Assembly (NCBI RefSeq): GCF_016924755.1
Contig: NZ_JAFFJX010000016.1
Coordinates: 62,001-126,000, forward strand
DNA from: Longitalea arenae
Lineage (GTDB): Bacteria > Bacteroidota > Bacteroidia > Chitinophagales > Chitinophagaceae
Reading direction: 5' to 3'
Length of the DNA stretch: 64,000 bases
Shown: one piece after another, positions 51,683 through 60,672 of the stretch
Numbering within the stretch: position 1 is the first letter of the stretch
Layout: every line of letters begins with the position of its first letter
Program-made: the position numbers and the translations under genes
Notes under the pieces: model-generated
The model's input: the letters and a program-made list of their open reading frames with translations, nothing else
Told to the model about the DNA's origin: nothing
Database searches by the model: none

Positions 51683-52690
51683 TTAATAATTGACGAAGCG
51701 ATGAATATATTTTAGCCATTTTAATTTTTGTTCAAAACTGTCCATATCACAAACCAGGGCTTTTCGGCTCAGTTTTGTAAGCGCTTCGAAACTAGATATA
51801 CCGGCTGTCACCTGCCTGAGCTGCGCAAGCGAGATCCATCCCATGGCATGCAGGGAATGAATGGTAATGGCGAATTTTTGTTTGTTCTTTACTGTATAAG
51901 GCAATTGCCATAGCTTATGATTGATCAACGCAATTTCGGCCAGGAACCGGGCCTGCAGCTGTTCAAAATTCAGGTACAGGTTAGGGAGGGTGTACACCCC
52001 ATTGTGCACATCTTTCCAAACATCAAAGGCGTCGTTGGTCAATTGCATAAGGCCGGCGATCGGGTACAGTATTTCCAGTACTTGTTGATCGGGGTAATGG
52101 TCGAGCACCGCGCAAAATAACAGGATGGCATAGTAGCTTTTCTTATAGGTGATCTCGTAGAGCTCTTCCTCTGTTATGGTATTATTTAATTGTTTTAAAG
52201 AAGCTCTTTGCCAATAAGAGACCTGCTGCAGCTGCTCAATAAATAATTGCCGGTTCGGAGTAATTTCAAGGAGGGCCAGGTAAAGTTTTTTAACCAGCAG
52301 ATCGGTTTTTGTTTGCGGAACATATGTTTCGGGCTTTGCCACCAGGGAAGCGATCTGTTCGTAGTGCAATATATTGTCATCAAAGAGATCGTCGAACAAA
52401 GGACCGAACACACTCAATAAGATGATCCGTTTGTGTTCGCCGGAGTCTGGTTTGTTTCCGGTTAACTGGTACAGGTTTTCGCAGACCAGGTTTAGGGCCA
52501 GTTGCCAGTATTTGGTAATTCTTTTTATGTCTCTGGGCGAAAAACTTTGCTGGTAGTCAGGAACAGTGTCCGCTAAAATGATGGGCAATTGCTTGTGAAG
52601 CCATTTTTCCTGCCTTTGAACCCGGCGGTACAGCGACACCACGTTGCTGAGAATGCGAAAATAGCTGACGGTTGCGGGATTGTTTTTCAT
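51683..52690 (-). CDS. Class I isoprenoid/terpene synthase-like enzyme
   Basis: An all-helical protein of 335 residues from ATG 52690 (the frame opens at 52729). Two metal-binding motifs of class I isoprenoid synthases are visible: FGPLFDDLFDD (Asp100, 101, 104, 105) and QLTNDAFDVWKDVHNGVYTLPN (Asn219, Asp220, Asp223, Asp227). The second resembles the LTN..D...D...G.YLP motif of squalene/phytoene synthases more than the NSE triad of terpene cyclases. The enzyme therefore probably ionises a prenyl diphosphate, but whether it condenses or cyclises is unclear. No prenyltransferase, P450 or carotenoid gene is adjacent. Confidence 0.75.
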   Translation of the reverse strand: MKNNPATVSYFRILSNVVSLYRRVQRQEKWLHKQLPIILADTVPDYQQSFSPRDIKRITKYWQLALNLVCENLYQLTGNKPDSGEHKRIILLSVFGPLFDDLFDDNILHYEQIASLVAKPETYVPQTKTDLLVKKLYLALLEITPNRQLFIEQLQQVSYWQRASLKQLNNTITEEELYEITYKKSYYAILLFCAVLDHYPDQQVLEILYPIAGLMQLTNDAFDVWKDVHNGVYTLPNLYLNFEQLQARFLAEIALINHKLWQLPYTVKNKQKFAITIHSLHAMGWISLAQLRQVTAGISSFEALTKLSRKALVCDMDSFEQKLKWLKYIHRFVNY

Positions 52691-52806
52691 ACTGGTATTA
52701 TGAGATACGCCCGATCCGGTTGCCGTCATGAAAATTGCCTGTTTTATTAAAACTTAAAGGTCGCCTATTTGAGCGACCTTTACAAGTATGTTCCATCCAA
52801 TCCTTC

Positions 52807-53646
52807 TTATTTTCCTATGATCGTCCAGTCATGACCGCCAAATCCTTTATTGATCCATTCATCCATCAGGGCGGCAATGGCCGGCATCAGCAGCAGCTGG
52901 TCGCCGCTTTGTTGGGTGGCGTCAATGAATAATTGCGTGTCTTTCCGCGCCATGTTCAATTCCCAGGAAGGTTGCGAATGGTCGGCGCCGGTCATGCGTT
53001 GCAGCCGGGCCGTTACAAGTGCCCCCGGGTTCCAGGAGCCGAACAGGGTCAAAAGATCTTCCAGGGAAACACCAAGCGCTTTCGATAATGTGAGTGTGTC
53101 TTTTAAGCCGGCGGTTAAGCATACGAGAAAAGCATTACCGGCCAGCTTCATAGCGGCGGCTTTGCCAACTTCGGCACCGAAATAAAGAAGTTTTCCGGTC
53201 ATCTTCTCGAGCGAAGGTGTAAGGTCGCTGATTATTTTTTCGTCGCCCGATAGTAACATAAAGCCGGTTCCGTCAAGCGCGTTGGCCGGTCCCATAAATA
53301 CAGGCGCATGTTGAAACGTAAATCCTTTTTCTTTCCATACCCGGGTTCTTTTTATGGCGCCTTCTTTAGAAGTGGTAGTGTGATCAATGATAATAGCACC
53401 GGGGTGAAGTGCTGGTTCGGCGGCCATTAACACTTCATCAACAGCGGTATCGTCCTTCAGGGTAAGATGTATTTCGGTGGCGCCCCGTACCGCATCCTGC
53501 ACCTGGGTAAATGCCCTGGCGCCCGCTTTTTCCAATGCCTGTGCTTTTGAAGCGGTCCGGTTCCAAACATGCACGAATTCTCCCCTTCTGAGCATCGCCT
53601 GCACAAAATTTGACCCCAATAACCCCATTCCTAAAAATGCTTTCAT
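52807..53646 (-). CDS. NAD(P)-dependent beta-hydroxyacid dehydrogenase-family protein
   Basis: A 279-residue protein of the 3-hydroxyisobutyrate dehydrogenase/GLYR family from ATG 53646; the open frame upstream to 53832 is not family-like. The Rossmann glycine motif is GMGLLGSN, with HVWNRTASKAQAL as the dinucleotide specificity segment (Arg after Asn suggests NADP). The substrate loop is FQHAPVFMGPANA, and the catalytic Lys is in GKAAAMKLAGNAFL. Imine reductases share this fold, and the usual D/S motifs differ here, so a reductive role on imines or small hydroxyacids is possible. It is monocistronic. Confidence 0.82.
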   Translation of the reverse strand: MKAFLGMGLLGSNFVQAMLRRGEFVHVWNRTASKAQALEKAGARAFTQVQDAVRGATEIHLTLKDDTAVDEVLMAAEPALHPGAIIIDHTTTSKEGAIKRTRVWKEKGFTFQHAPVFMGPANALDGTGFMLLSGDEKIISDLTPSLEKMTGKLLYFGAEVGKAAAMKLAGNAFLVCLTAGLKDTLTLSKALGVSLEDLLTLFGSWNPGALVTARLQRMTGADHSQPSWELNMARKDTQLFIDATQQSGDQLLLMPAIAALMDEWINKGFGGHDWTIIGK

Positions 53647-53903
53647 GATGATGTTTTTGCAAAGATTGGGGATTTTAGGAAAACAAGCGGCCAACTTTTT
53701 AAATGGATCGCCGAAGCTGCCAACACAGTTAACCCGCATGGTGAAACCCGGCGCTAACTTATTGGTCGAATTGAAGTAAAAAAAGTATGGAAATGAATAG
53801 AGAAATGTCAAAACCATACTATTTATAGTCATGCAATGACGTTTCTTAGGTAATTGGCTGACTATTTTGATCAGTTGTTGCGGTACGACGCTTAATTTGT
53901 ATA

Positions 53904-54182
53904 ATGCCGAAGGATAAGCGCTACAACACGGTAAAAAAGCTGATAACAGCCGGATTTATCAAAAGCTTTTCAGAGATCCTGGAGACCGTACCTAAAACGG
54001 TCATTGCCCAGGACCTGGGCATGCACCATCAAACCTTCGGTAAACTAATAAAATATCCGGAAAAGTTTACGTTCAAAGATGCTTTTCGGATCGCTTCACT
54101 CATTGAGGTGGAAGAACAAACGATCATGAATTTGATCTATGAGCAGTATGTCCTGGGAATAAAAGTCAAGCGCAAGAAGTAA
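53904..54182 (+). CDS. Small helix-turn-helix protein of unknown function
   Basis: A 92-residue basic protein. Residues 30-75 (KTVIAQDLGMHHQTFGKLIKYPEKFTFKDAFRIASLIEVEEQTIM) look like a Cro/XRE-type helix-turn-helix, with VIAQDLGMHHQTFGKLI as the HTH. The N-terminal MPKDKRYNTVKKLITAG is positively charged. I do not recognise a named family. The gene stands alone between the dehydrogenase (divergent) and an aldo/keto reductase, with its own terminator, so it may be a local regulator or a relic of mobile DNA. Confidence 0.7.
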   Translation: MPKDKRYNTVKKLITAGFIKSFSEILETVPKTVIAQDLGMHHQTFGKLIKYPEKFTFKDAFRIASLIEVEEQTIMNLIYEQYVLGIKVKRKK

Positions 54183-54203
54183 TGATACTCACAAAGACGA
54201 ATC

Positions 54204-54229
54204 AGGCCTGCAATTGCGGGCCTTTTTTG
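54204..54229 (+). terminator. Terminator of the small HTH gene
   Basis: AGGCCTGCAATTGCGGGCCT folds into an imperfect hairpin (one T-G pair) and is followed by TTTTTT, 21 bp after the stop. Confidence 0.75.
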
Positions 54230-54287
54230 TTGCCCTTCAAAAAGAAGGTATCTTTAGCGGTAGAATCTAATTTTAACTGATACTACG

Positions 54288-55271
54288 ATGCATTACAGGG
54301 ATTTTAAAGGTACAAAGATTGCAGAGGTGGGGCTTGGCACGTGGCAATTGGGCAGCGCCGACTGGGGGCAGGTAGATAAAAGGCTGGCGTTTGAGATCTT
54401 GCAGGCCTATGTTGATGCCGGTGGAAATTTTATAGATACGGCAGATGTTTACGGAATGGGAGTTAGCGAGCGGTATATCGGCGAATTTTTACGATCAACA
54501 GACAAGGAAATATTTGTAGCAACCAAGCTGGGGCGGCGCCACGACGGTAACAACGGCTGGCCACAGAACTTTACCTATGATGCGATAAAACGCCATGTAG
54601 AAGATTCGTTGAAACATATAGGTGTTGATCAGTTATTTCTTGAGCAGCTGCATTGCATACCTACCGAAGAATTACGGAAAGGTAAAGTGTTCGATCATTT
54701 GCGAAAATTGCAAAGTGAAGGACTTATAAAACATTTTGGCGTAAGTGTAGAAACAGCTGAAGAAGCATTTATTTGCCTGGAACATAAAGACGTTGCTTCT
54801 TTACAGATCATCTTCAATCTTTTCCGCCAGCACCTGGCCGATACATTTTTTGCGAAAGCGCAACAGCAGCAGGTAGCGCTGATAGCCCGGGTGCCTTTGG
54901 CAAGCGGACTGCTAACCGGGAAGTTCAATGCACAAACCACATTTGCAAGCAATGACCACCGCCATTATAATGCAGATGGCGCATCCTTTAACGTGGGTGA
55001 AACATTCTCAGGCGTATCATTCCAAAACGGCGTTGTGCTGGCCGAACAAATAAAAGCGCTGCTGCCCGAAGGAAATTTTGCCACCCAGGCTATCCGCTGG
55101 ATACTGGATCATCCGGCTATAACGACTGTAATCCCGGGAGCCACCAAACTCAGCCAGGTACAGAGCAACGTCGCCGCTTCTTCTCTGGCGCCCTTAGGGG
55201 AGGTTACCCATAAAAAGCTTCGTGCATTATACGATCAAAAGATAAAGCCACAAATAAGAGGCGTTTATTAA
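54288..55271 (+). CDS. Aldo/keto reductase (second)
   Basis: A 327-residue NADPH-dependent reductase. Catalytic residues are Asp and Tyr in NFIDTADVYGMGVSE, Lys in IFVATKLGRRH and His in FLEQLHCIP. The C-terminus has TVIPGATKLSQVQSN, the NADPH-binding end of the barrel. It shares only family-level similarity with the aldo/keto reductase at 10.7 kb and is not a recent duplicate. It lies 62 bp upstream of the sulfotransferase gene on the same strand, so co-transcription is possible; the substrate is unknown. Confidence 0.9.
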   Translation: MHYRDFKGTKIAEVGLGTWQLGSADWGQVDKRLAFEILQAYVDAGGNFIDTADVYGMGVSERYIGEFLRSTDKEIFVATKLGRRHDGNNGWPQNFTYDAIKRHVEDSLKHIGVDQLFLEQLHCIPTEELRKGKVFDHLRKLQSEGLIKHFGVSVETAEEAFICLEHKDVASLQIIFNLFRQHLADTFFAKAQQQQVALIARVPLASGLLTGKFNAQTTFASNDHRHYNADGASFNVGETFSGVSFQNGVVLAEQIKALLPEGNFATQAIRWILDHPAITTVIPGATKLSQVQSNVAASSLAPLGEVTHKKLRALYDQKIKPQIRGVY

Positions 55272-55333
55272 AAATAACAGAACCTGGTTGCTGGTGCTTT
55301 TAAAATTCCGGCTGCCAGGCAAAATAATTGTAC

Positions 55334-56269
55334 ATGGACGCCACTATATCATCGGCGCTGGCAAACTGGATACCGTATAAGCTTTCCTATGATGAAGGCC
55401 GCACGTACTGTGAATGGCTGTACACGGGCGGACAATCATTTACGGAGCCGTTTTTTGGCGACACCATCAGCAAATTGCGCCAGTTAAATTACCGCAGGCA
55501 GAAAAGCATTAGCAGTACAGACATTTTGCCGTTATGGTCAAATGACATCGAGAGCATTCCTCCATCTGCGTTCATCTTCCATGTATCAAGGTGCGGCTCT
55601 ACGCTGGCTTCCCAGCTACTGGCTGTAGACCCAAAAAATATAGTGCTGTCAGAAGTCCCTTTTTTCGATGCATTGTTGCGGTCAGAAAAAATGGGTCATA
55701 AAATGCTGAAGGCTGCAATGGCTTTTTATGCACCTGCTAATAATGAAAAACAATGCTTATTTATAAAGACGGATAGCTGGCATATCTTCTTTTACAAACA
55801 GCTCAGAGAATTATATCCCAAAACGCCTTTTATATTACTGTATCGCAGGCCCGATGAAGTGATAAGATCACAACAGAAACAACGGGGAATGCATGCGGTA
55901 CCCGGGTTGATCGATCCTGCCTTGCTGGGATTTACCGAAAATGAAGTACAGCAGTTGAGCATGGACGAATATATAGGCAGCTTACTGGAGAAATATTTAC
56001 AGGCCTTTATCGATATATTGGAAAAAGATAAGCTGGCTATTCCAATCAATTATAATGAAGGTCCGGTGGCGATGGTAGAAAAGATAGCAGCCGCTTCGGG
56101 TGCTCCCATCGGCGCAGCTGAAATGGAAAAAATTAAAAGCCGTGCCCTGTATCATGCAAAGTACCCCGAGCGGGTATTTGCTGAAGAAGCGATCCGTGAC
56201 CCGGTACCTGCTTATTGCAGGGCGGCTTATGAGAAGTATGAAGCCCTGGAGGAAATAAGGAATTCATAG
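55334..56269 (+). CDS. Sulfotransferase-family protein
   Basis: A 311-residue protein from ATG 55334 (a TTG at 55328 is in frame). It carries the 5'-phosphosulfate-binding loop FIFHVSRCGSTLASQLL (residues 81-97) and a 3'-phosphate-binding region LLYRRPDEVIRSQQKQRG, both typical of PAPS-dependent sulfotransferases. No signal peptide or membrane segment is seen, so it would act in the cytoplasm. The gene overlaps the convergent APS kinase gene by 43 bp. The APS kinase supplies PAPS, the donor this enzyme needs, which strongly supports the assignment. The acceptor is unknown. Confidence 0.85.
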   Translation: MDATISSALANWIPYKLSYDEGRTYCEWLYTGGQSFTEPFFGDTISKLRQLNYRRQKSISSTDILPLWSNDIESIPPSAFIFHVSRCGSTLASQLLAVDPKNIVLSEVPFFDALLRSEKMGHKMLKAAMAFYAPANNEKQCLFIKTDSWHIFFYKQLRELYPKTPFILLYRRPDEVIRSQQKQRGMHAVPGLIDPALLGFTENEVQQLSMDEYIGSLLEKYLQAFIDILEKDKLAIPINYNEGPVAMVEKIAAASGAPIGAAEMEKIKSRALYHAKYPERVFAEEAIRDPVPAYCRAAYEKYEALEEIRNS

Positions 56270-56760
56270 AATTTTTGAACAGACTGCTCAGCAGTTTCGC
56301 TGCTGGTATCTATGACCAGATCAGGTTTTGCCGGAATTTCATAAATGTCATTTACACCGGTGAGATTAAAGATCTTATCCGGGTGATCGTCGTTTAATAA
56401 CGCCCGCTTATACAGTCCTTTGGTATCTCTTTTGATGAGCACCGGAATATCGCATTTGATCCATACTGTTTTTGTTCTGTAATTATTGGTTAGCTCATTC
56501 CTGGTGGCTTCAAAGGGATTGATGGCGGCAATCAGGACGATATCTGCCTTATCTTTTAATGCCCAGGCTGCCTTACCAAGCCTTCGGATATTTTCCATTC
56601 TGTCCTCCTTCGAATAACCCAGGTCCTTGCAAAGGGTTTTTCGGTATGCATCTCCGTCAATGATCTCAATTTTCAATGCATGTTTTTCCAGCAGGGATCT
56701 TACCCCTTCCACGAGGGTGGTTTTTCCTGCCCCTGAAAGTCCGGTCAATTGTATGATCAT
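56227..56760 (-). CDS. cysC: Adenylylsulfate (APS) kinase
   Basis: Phosphorylates APS to PAPS. It is 177 residues from ATG 56760 (MIIQLTGLSGAGKTTL; a codon cluster at 56772 allows four more). The P-loop is GLSGAGKTT (7-15), followed by IIDGDAYRKTLCKDLGYSKEDRMENIRRLG, the substrate-binding DGD and the conserved ENIRR. It is a stand-alone CysC with no CysN or ATP sulfurylase in the window. Its 3' end overlaps the sulfotransferase gene on the other strand. It starts 48 bp from the divergent hydroxylase, so one small intergenic region controls both. Confidence 0.9.
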   Translation of the reverse strand: MIIQLTGLSGAGKTTLVEGVRSLLEKHALKIEIIDGDAYRKTLCKDLGYSKEDRMENIRRLGKAAWALKDKADIVLIAAINPFEATRNELTNNYRTKTVWIKCDIPVLIKRDTKGLYKRALLNDDHPDKIFNLTGVNDIYEIPAKPDLVIDTSSETAEQSVQKFYEFLISSRASYFS

Positions 56761-56808
56761 AGCACTGGTCAATAAACGAATTCAGGAAATCTTTGTAGTT
56801 TTATCAAC

Positions 56809-57519
56809 ATGAGCATCATAAAACATGCGTTGTTGAAAATTCCTGTTGCAGTCAAAAGTATTCAAAAAGAAGTTGAAAAGCTGCAATCAGGATACTGGAT
56901 TCCACATTTGAACAAAAAAGAGTATGAAGGCAGGTGGGATGTGTTATCGTTCCGTTCGCCAGGTGGTGGACTGAACACATTTGCTGAATCACTAAATAAT
57001 GAAGCGTTTGCAGACACCCCGTTATTAGAACAGTGTCCATCCGTTCGCTCACTGTTATCCAGCCTGCAATGTGAGAAATTATCGGCCCGCTTATTGAACC
57101 TGCAGGCAGGAGCGGTGATCAAAGAGCATACCGACAAGGAACTATATTACGAAAAGGGTGAGGTCCGGCTGCACTTTCCCATTTTTACCAATCCTTTGGT
57201 TGAATTCTACCTCGACAACGAAAGGCTACAGATGCAGGAAGGCGAATGCTGGTATATCAATGCCAATTTGCCGCACCGGCTGGCCAACAAGGGAAACACT
57301 AACAGGATCCACCTGGTTGTTGATTGTAAAGTAAATGAATGGCTAAGCGGGGTTTTCAATGATGCCATTGCCAAGGCAGCGCTAAGCGAAAAAGAGCTTT
57401 TTTTACGCGATAAGCACAAGATCCTTCAAACGATCAATGAACTGAGAAGGCAGGCCGGCGGTGCAGCGGCTGACCTGGCCAATGAACTGGAGCGGCAGCT
57501 GAAGGAAGCAGAGAAATGA
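56809..57519 (+). CDS. Aspartyl/asparaginyl beta-hydroxylase-domain protein
   Basis: A 236-residue Fe(II)/2-oxoglutarate oxygenase. The facial triad is His107 and Asp109 in IKEHTDKELYY plus His156 in ANLPHRLANKG, with Arg166 in NRIHLVVD as the 2-oxoglutarate-binding candidate. Mammalian AspH lacks the Asp ligand, so this protein has the complete bacterial triad. The substrate may be a peptide or protein Asp/Asn or a small molecule. It is divergent from the APS kinase by 48 bp and convergent with the SGNH gene, which links it to sulfation and surface modification by context only. Confidence 0.85.
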   Translation: MSIIKHALLKIPVAVKSIQKEVEKLQSGYWIPHLNKKEYEGRWDVLSFRSPGGGLNTFAESLNNEAFADTPLLEQCPSVRSLLSSLQCEKLSARLLNLQAGAVIKEHTDKELYYEKGEVRLHFPIFTNPLVEFYLDNERLQMQEGECWYINANLPHRLANKGNTNRIHLVVDCKVNEWLSGVFNDAIAKAALSEKELFLRDKHKILQTINELRRQAGGAAADLANELERQLKEAEK

Positions 57520-57537
57520 GAGGGTCCGTTTTTCGGT

Positions 57538-58566
57538 CTATTGGGTCTTGCCATTCAGCTTCTTCCTGATCGTTTCGGAAAAGACTAATGTTCCTTTTTT
57601 ATTCAAATGGTAGGGATCGCCAAAAAGAGAATTAGGCAGGCCAAGCGGGTCTTTTACAATGAATAATCCGGTATGTTGATGCTGTAATTTTTCAAAATAG
57701 GCATTTACGGATGATTCAAGTTTGGAGTTGGTATAAGAGGCGAAGGAAGCCTGGTTCATAGGGGCGATGGCCAGGAACACAGTTATCTTTTTTTCAGCTG
57801 CAAGATCCATTAGTAAGTTTAAATAATATTGATTGATCGGTTTCGGGTTATAGTGGTAATCAGGGTTTACCCCATCTGTATTATTGCTGTCAGCTTCCCC
57901 AAAGTTCATATAGCCCCGGTGATCTCTTAACTGTTTTATGATCTTTTCCTTTTTTACACGGACCTCAGTCTGTGAGCTAAATAAATTATTGAGCCCATCA
58001 ATAAATGTCTCCCGATAAGAGAACGGGAAATGCAGGTATTTCAGTTTTCTGTCGAATTGCTGCCATTGCAGGTTAAACGAGCTTTTTGTTGCATTGCCAT
58101 GGAATACATAGTTATACTTTTTTTCAACAAGCTCAAGGTTCTGCAATTCTTGATAGGTTAAAAACCGGAAGGGGATGGTGCGTTGGGTAAAATAGGGTGA
58201 GTTTTCGGCTATATAGTTCAACCCATATACCATAACTACGGTATCTACTCTATTGTGCAGCAGGTACCTTTTTAAGGTAATGTAACCTTCCAGAAAATCG
58301 CTTCCGGGAATAGATAAATTAACCCATTGTTCGCCGAGCAGATTGGGATTGATAGAAGCGTTTCCCCGAGAGTCGCCGATTATTATATTTTTAAATTCGG
58401 TTTTCTTATTGATCTGATCATACTGGTAGCTGCAATAGTAATAATCCAATGCAGGTGCGCCGAGAAAGTAAGGAGGTTTTATTGAAATGAATAAGAAAAT
58501 GATAAGCCCTGATAAGCCTGTTACCAGCAGCAGGTATTTGATTATTTTGATTAAAAACTTGTTCAT
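57538..58566 (-). CDS. SGNH-hydrolase-like membrane-anchored protein (DltD/AlgX-like)
   Basis: A 342-residue protein with one N-terminal membrane anchor (YLLLVTGLSGLIIFLFISI) and an extracytoplasmic SGNH-type domain. Ser66 lies in IIIGDSRGNASINP, and the Asp317/His320 pair in GDPYHLNKKG completes the triad. Such proteins pair with MBOAT acyltransferases and carry acyl groups onto surface glycans or other polymers. The gene starts 4 bp after the MBOAT gene ends, so they form a two-gene operon. The acceptor could be an exopolysaccharide, but no polymer synthesis genes are nearby. Confidence 0.83.
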   Translation of the reverse strand: MNKFLIKIIKYLLLVTGLSGLIIFLFISIKPPYFLGAPALDYYYCSYQYDQINKKTEFKNIIIGDSRGNASINPNLLGEQWVNLSIPGSDFLEGYITLKRYLLHNRVDTVVMVYGLNYIAENSPYFTQRTIPFRFLTYQELQNLELVEKKYNYVFHGNATKSSFNLQWQQFDRKLKYLHFPFSYRETFIDGLNNLFSSQTEVRVKKEKIIKQLRDHRGYMNFGEADSNNTDGVNPDYHYNPKPINQYYLNLLMDLAAEKKITVFLAIAPMNQASFASYTNSKLESSVNAYFEKLQHQHTGLFIVKDPLGLPNSLFGDPYHLNKKGTLVFSETIRKKLNGKTQ

Positions 58567-58570
58567 TAGC

Positions 58571-59986
58571 TTAAAACTGAAAGTAGATAAAGTTGGTCTT
58601 TTTGCCGAAGTAGAATATTATTGAGATCGCTACAATAATGTAAATGATGCTTTTATATTTCCTGGGCATTTTTAAATTGCGCTCATCCCGCCGTAACCAC
58701 CAGTCGCCGGCTAACAAGGGAATAATATAGTAAAACAGCGTAGGATTACATGCAAGCGGCTGTTTATAATTGGTGATAATGCCTTTTAAATATCCCAGCG
58801 CCTGCTTCATGTCATGAGCGCGGAAGAATACCCAGGCAACACTTACAAAGGCAAAGGTGGTTCCCATTTGCCAGCATTCTTTCAGGCTTGGGTATTTGCC
58901 GTATTGCGCCACTACATCAGAACTATGTCTCCGGTTACGGCCCAGCAAAAGCAATGGTAAAAAGCCACAGGCATGAATAAATCCCCAGGCAATAAAATTC
59001 CAGCTGGCGCCATGCCAAAAGCCGCTGATGAGGAAAATAATAAAGGTATTTCTTACCGCTTTCAATGTCCCTTGTTTAGAGCCGCCGAGCGGGATGTATA
59101 CATAATCTCTGAACCAGGAAGAAAGAGAGATATGCCAGCGGCGCCAGAACTCCGCAATGTCACGGGAGAAATAAGGAAACCTGAAATTGCTTAACAATTC
59201 AAATCCAAAGAGCCGGGCCGTGCCCAGGGCAATGTCGGAATAGCCGCTAAAGTCGCCATAGATCTGAAAGGAAAAAGCAATGGCGCCAATGATCAGGGAG
59301 ACCGTGTTTTGATCCTGGTAATTGCTGAAGATATTATCTGCAATAGCGGCAAGACTATCAGCTATGACCACTTTTTTGAACAGGCCCCATAAGATCAGGC
59401 GACAGCCTACAACGGCCTGCATATAATCAAAAGATCTTTTTCGCTGGATCTGGGGGAGCAGATGATTGGCTCTTTCAATGGGACCTGCCACCAGTAATGG
59501 AAAAAAGGATACAAATACCGCGTAATCTACAAAGTTTTTGACCGGTTGCTGTTGCTGCCTGTAAATGTCGAATATGTACGACATACCATGAAAGGTATAG
59601 AACGAAATGCCAATAGGTATTGCAACCTGTAAGAGAACCGGATTGAAATGAAGGCTGAGTAATTCAAATGCCTGCTGAAATTGAGTAACGAAAAAATTAT
59701 AGTACTTAAAAACGGCCAGTATGCCAAGGTTATTAATGATGCTCAACCACAAAAAGAGTTTGGCTTTTTTTTTATTGGGAGAAGCAACAGCGAAACCATA
59801 CAGGTAATCGAGCAAGGTGCTGGCGCCTAATAAGATCAAAAATTGCCAGCTCCACCAGCCATAAAAGAAATAGCTGGCCAGCAAAACCAGGAGATTCTGC
59901 CAGCGTACGGATCTGTTGAAAACGAACCAATACAGGATAAAGACGGTTGGCAGGAATAATAAGAATTCGAACGAGTTAAATAACAC
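58571..59986 (-). CDS. MBOAT-family O-acyltransferase (AlgI-like)
   Basis: A 471-residue polytopic protein with about ten helices. MBOAT signatures are ISFYTFHGMSYIFDIYR, FPLLVAGPIERANHLLPQI, GDFSGYSDIALGTARLFG, EFWRRWHISLSSWFRDYVYIPLGG and SGFWHGASWNFIAWG, with the invariant catalytic His325 and the conserved His285. It moves acyl groups, usually acetyl, from the cytoplasm to an extracytoplasmic partner, here most likely the SGNH protein downstream. AlgI of alginate acetylation is the closest well-known relative. It is the first gene of a two-gene minus-strand operon. Confidence 0.93.
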   Translation of the reverse strand: MLFNSFEFLLFLPTVFILYWFVFNRSVRWQNLLVLLASYFFYGWWSWQFLILLGASTLLDYLYGFAVASPNKKKAKLFLWLSIINNLGILAVFKYYNFFVTQFQQAFELLSLHFNPVLLQVAIPIGISFYTFHGMSYIFDIYRQQQQPVKNFVDYAVFVSFFPLLVAGPIERANHLLPQIQRKRSFDYMQAVVGCRLILWGLFKKVVIADSLAAIADNIFSNYQDQNTVSLIIGAIAFSFQIYGDFSGYSDIALGTARLFGFELLSNFRFPYFSRDIAEFWRRWHISLSSWFRDYVYIPLGGSKQGTLKAVRNTFIIFLISGFWHGASWNFIAWGFIHACGFLPLLLLGRNRRHSSDVVAQYGKYPSLKECWQMGTTFAFVSVAWVFFRAHDMKQALGYLKGIITNYKQPLACNPTLFYYIIPLLAGDWWLRRDERNLKMPRKYKSIIYIIVAISIIFYFGKKTNFIYFQF

Positions 59987-60097
59987 TAAGCAATTACAGT
60001 TTGAGTACTAAGATGGCGCAAATTTGAGAAATATTATTAGGTTTTGCCCAGTTCAGATAGAGGAAAGGCGCCAGAGCGGTTAGCTGGATATTATATT

Positions 60098-60214
60098 ATG
60101 GGTTTTAACTATGCAAGTTGGATGGAGGCAGCAGCGGCCGGTCTGAATGGCATTAAATGGTTCATGAACGGCCATAAAATGTCTTTACGCCCTTTCATCA
60201 TTGGAAATACATGA
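60098..60214 (+). CDS. Possible small protein (38 residues), tentative
   Basis: An open frame beginning MGFNYASWMEAAAAGLNGIK and ending FIIGNT lies alone in the 280-bp gap between the MBOAT gene and the small lipoprotein gene. Composition is protein-like (amphipathic, basic end), but no family is recognised and no consensus promoter is seen. It could equally be chance. Confidence 0.2.
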   Translation: MGFNYASWMEAAAAGLNGIKWFMNGHKMSLRPFIIGNT

Positions 60215-60266
60215 TTCTGCCATCCATCATTGAGCGATGAATTGTGTTGGGACCACCGTCGAATTC

Positions 60267-60473
60267 CTATTTCCGGGGCGGCATACTGTCACGGGGATGC
60301 ATGCTGTCAGTCACCATTGCGCCGGTATCGCGGCTGATCACCGATCCGCCGGTAATTCCATTGGGGTGCTGGGTAGTGTTTTCAATGGCCCCGGGCGCTT
60401 CTTTCGTTTCTTCATTGTTACTATTACAAGCGAGCAGACAAGCCAGGGCTATGCAGAAACTGTACTTTTTCAT
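60267..60473 (-). CDS. Small lipoprotein of unknown function
   Basis: A 68-residue protein with a lipoprotein signal (MKKYSFCIALACLLAC, Cys16). A short hydrophilic mature part rich in Asn, Thr, Pro and Met (GAMVTDSMHPRDSMPPRK) follows and is probably unstructured. No domain is recognised. The Met/His/Asp-rich end could bind a metal, but this is speculation. It is divergent from the LytS-like kinase gene and monocistronic. Confidence 0.65.
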   Translation of the reverse strand: MKKYSFCIALACLLACNSNNEETKEAPGAIENTTQHPNGITGGSVISRDTGAMVTDSMHPRDSMPPRK

Positions 60474-60672
60474 AATGCTGGTTTATAGGATTGCTATCAA
60501 ATATCTTACCAGCAGGTGCTAAGCATCTCCCCACCGGCGTACAAGTTGGTAATAGGCTGATCATGAGAGGTTTTGCCAATAGTTTAATTAAGGGGGAAGC
60601 CGGCCTGTGGTGCTTTCATAGCTCATATTGTCAGCTTCATACCGCACTATGCCTTTCCGCCACACGATTTGG

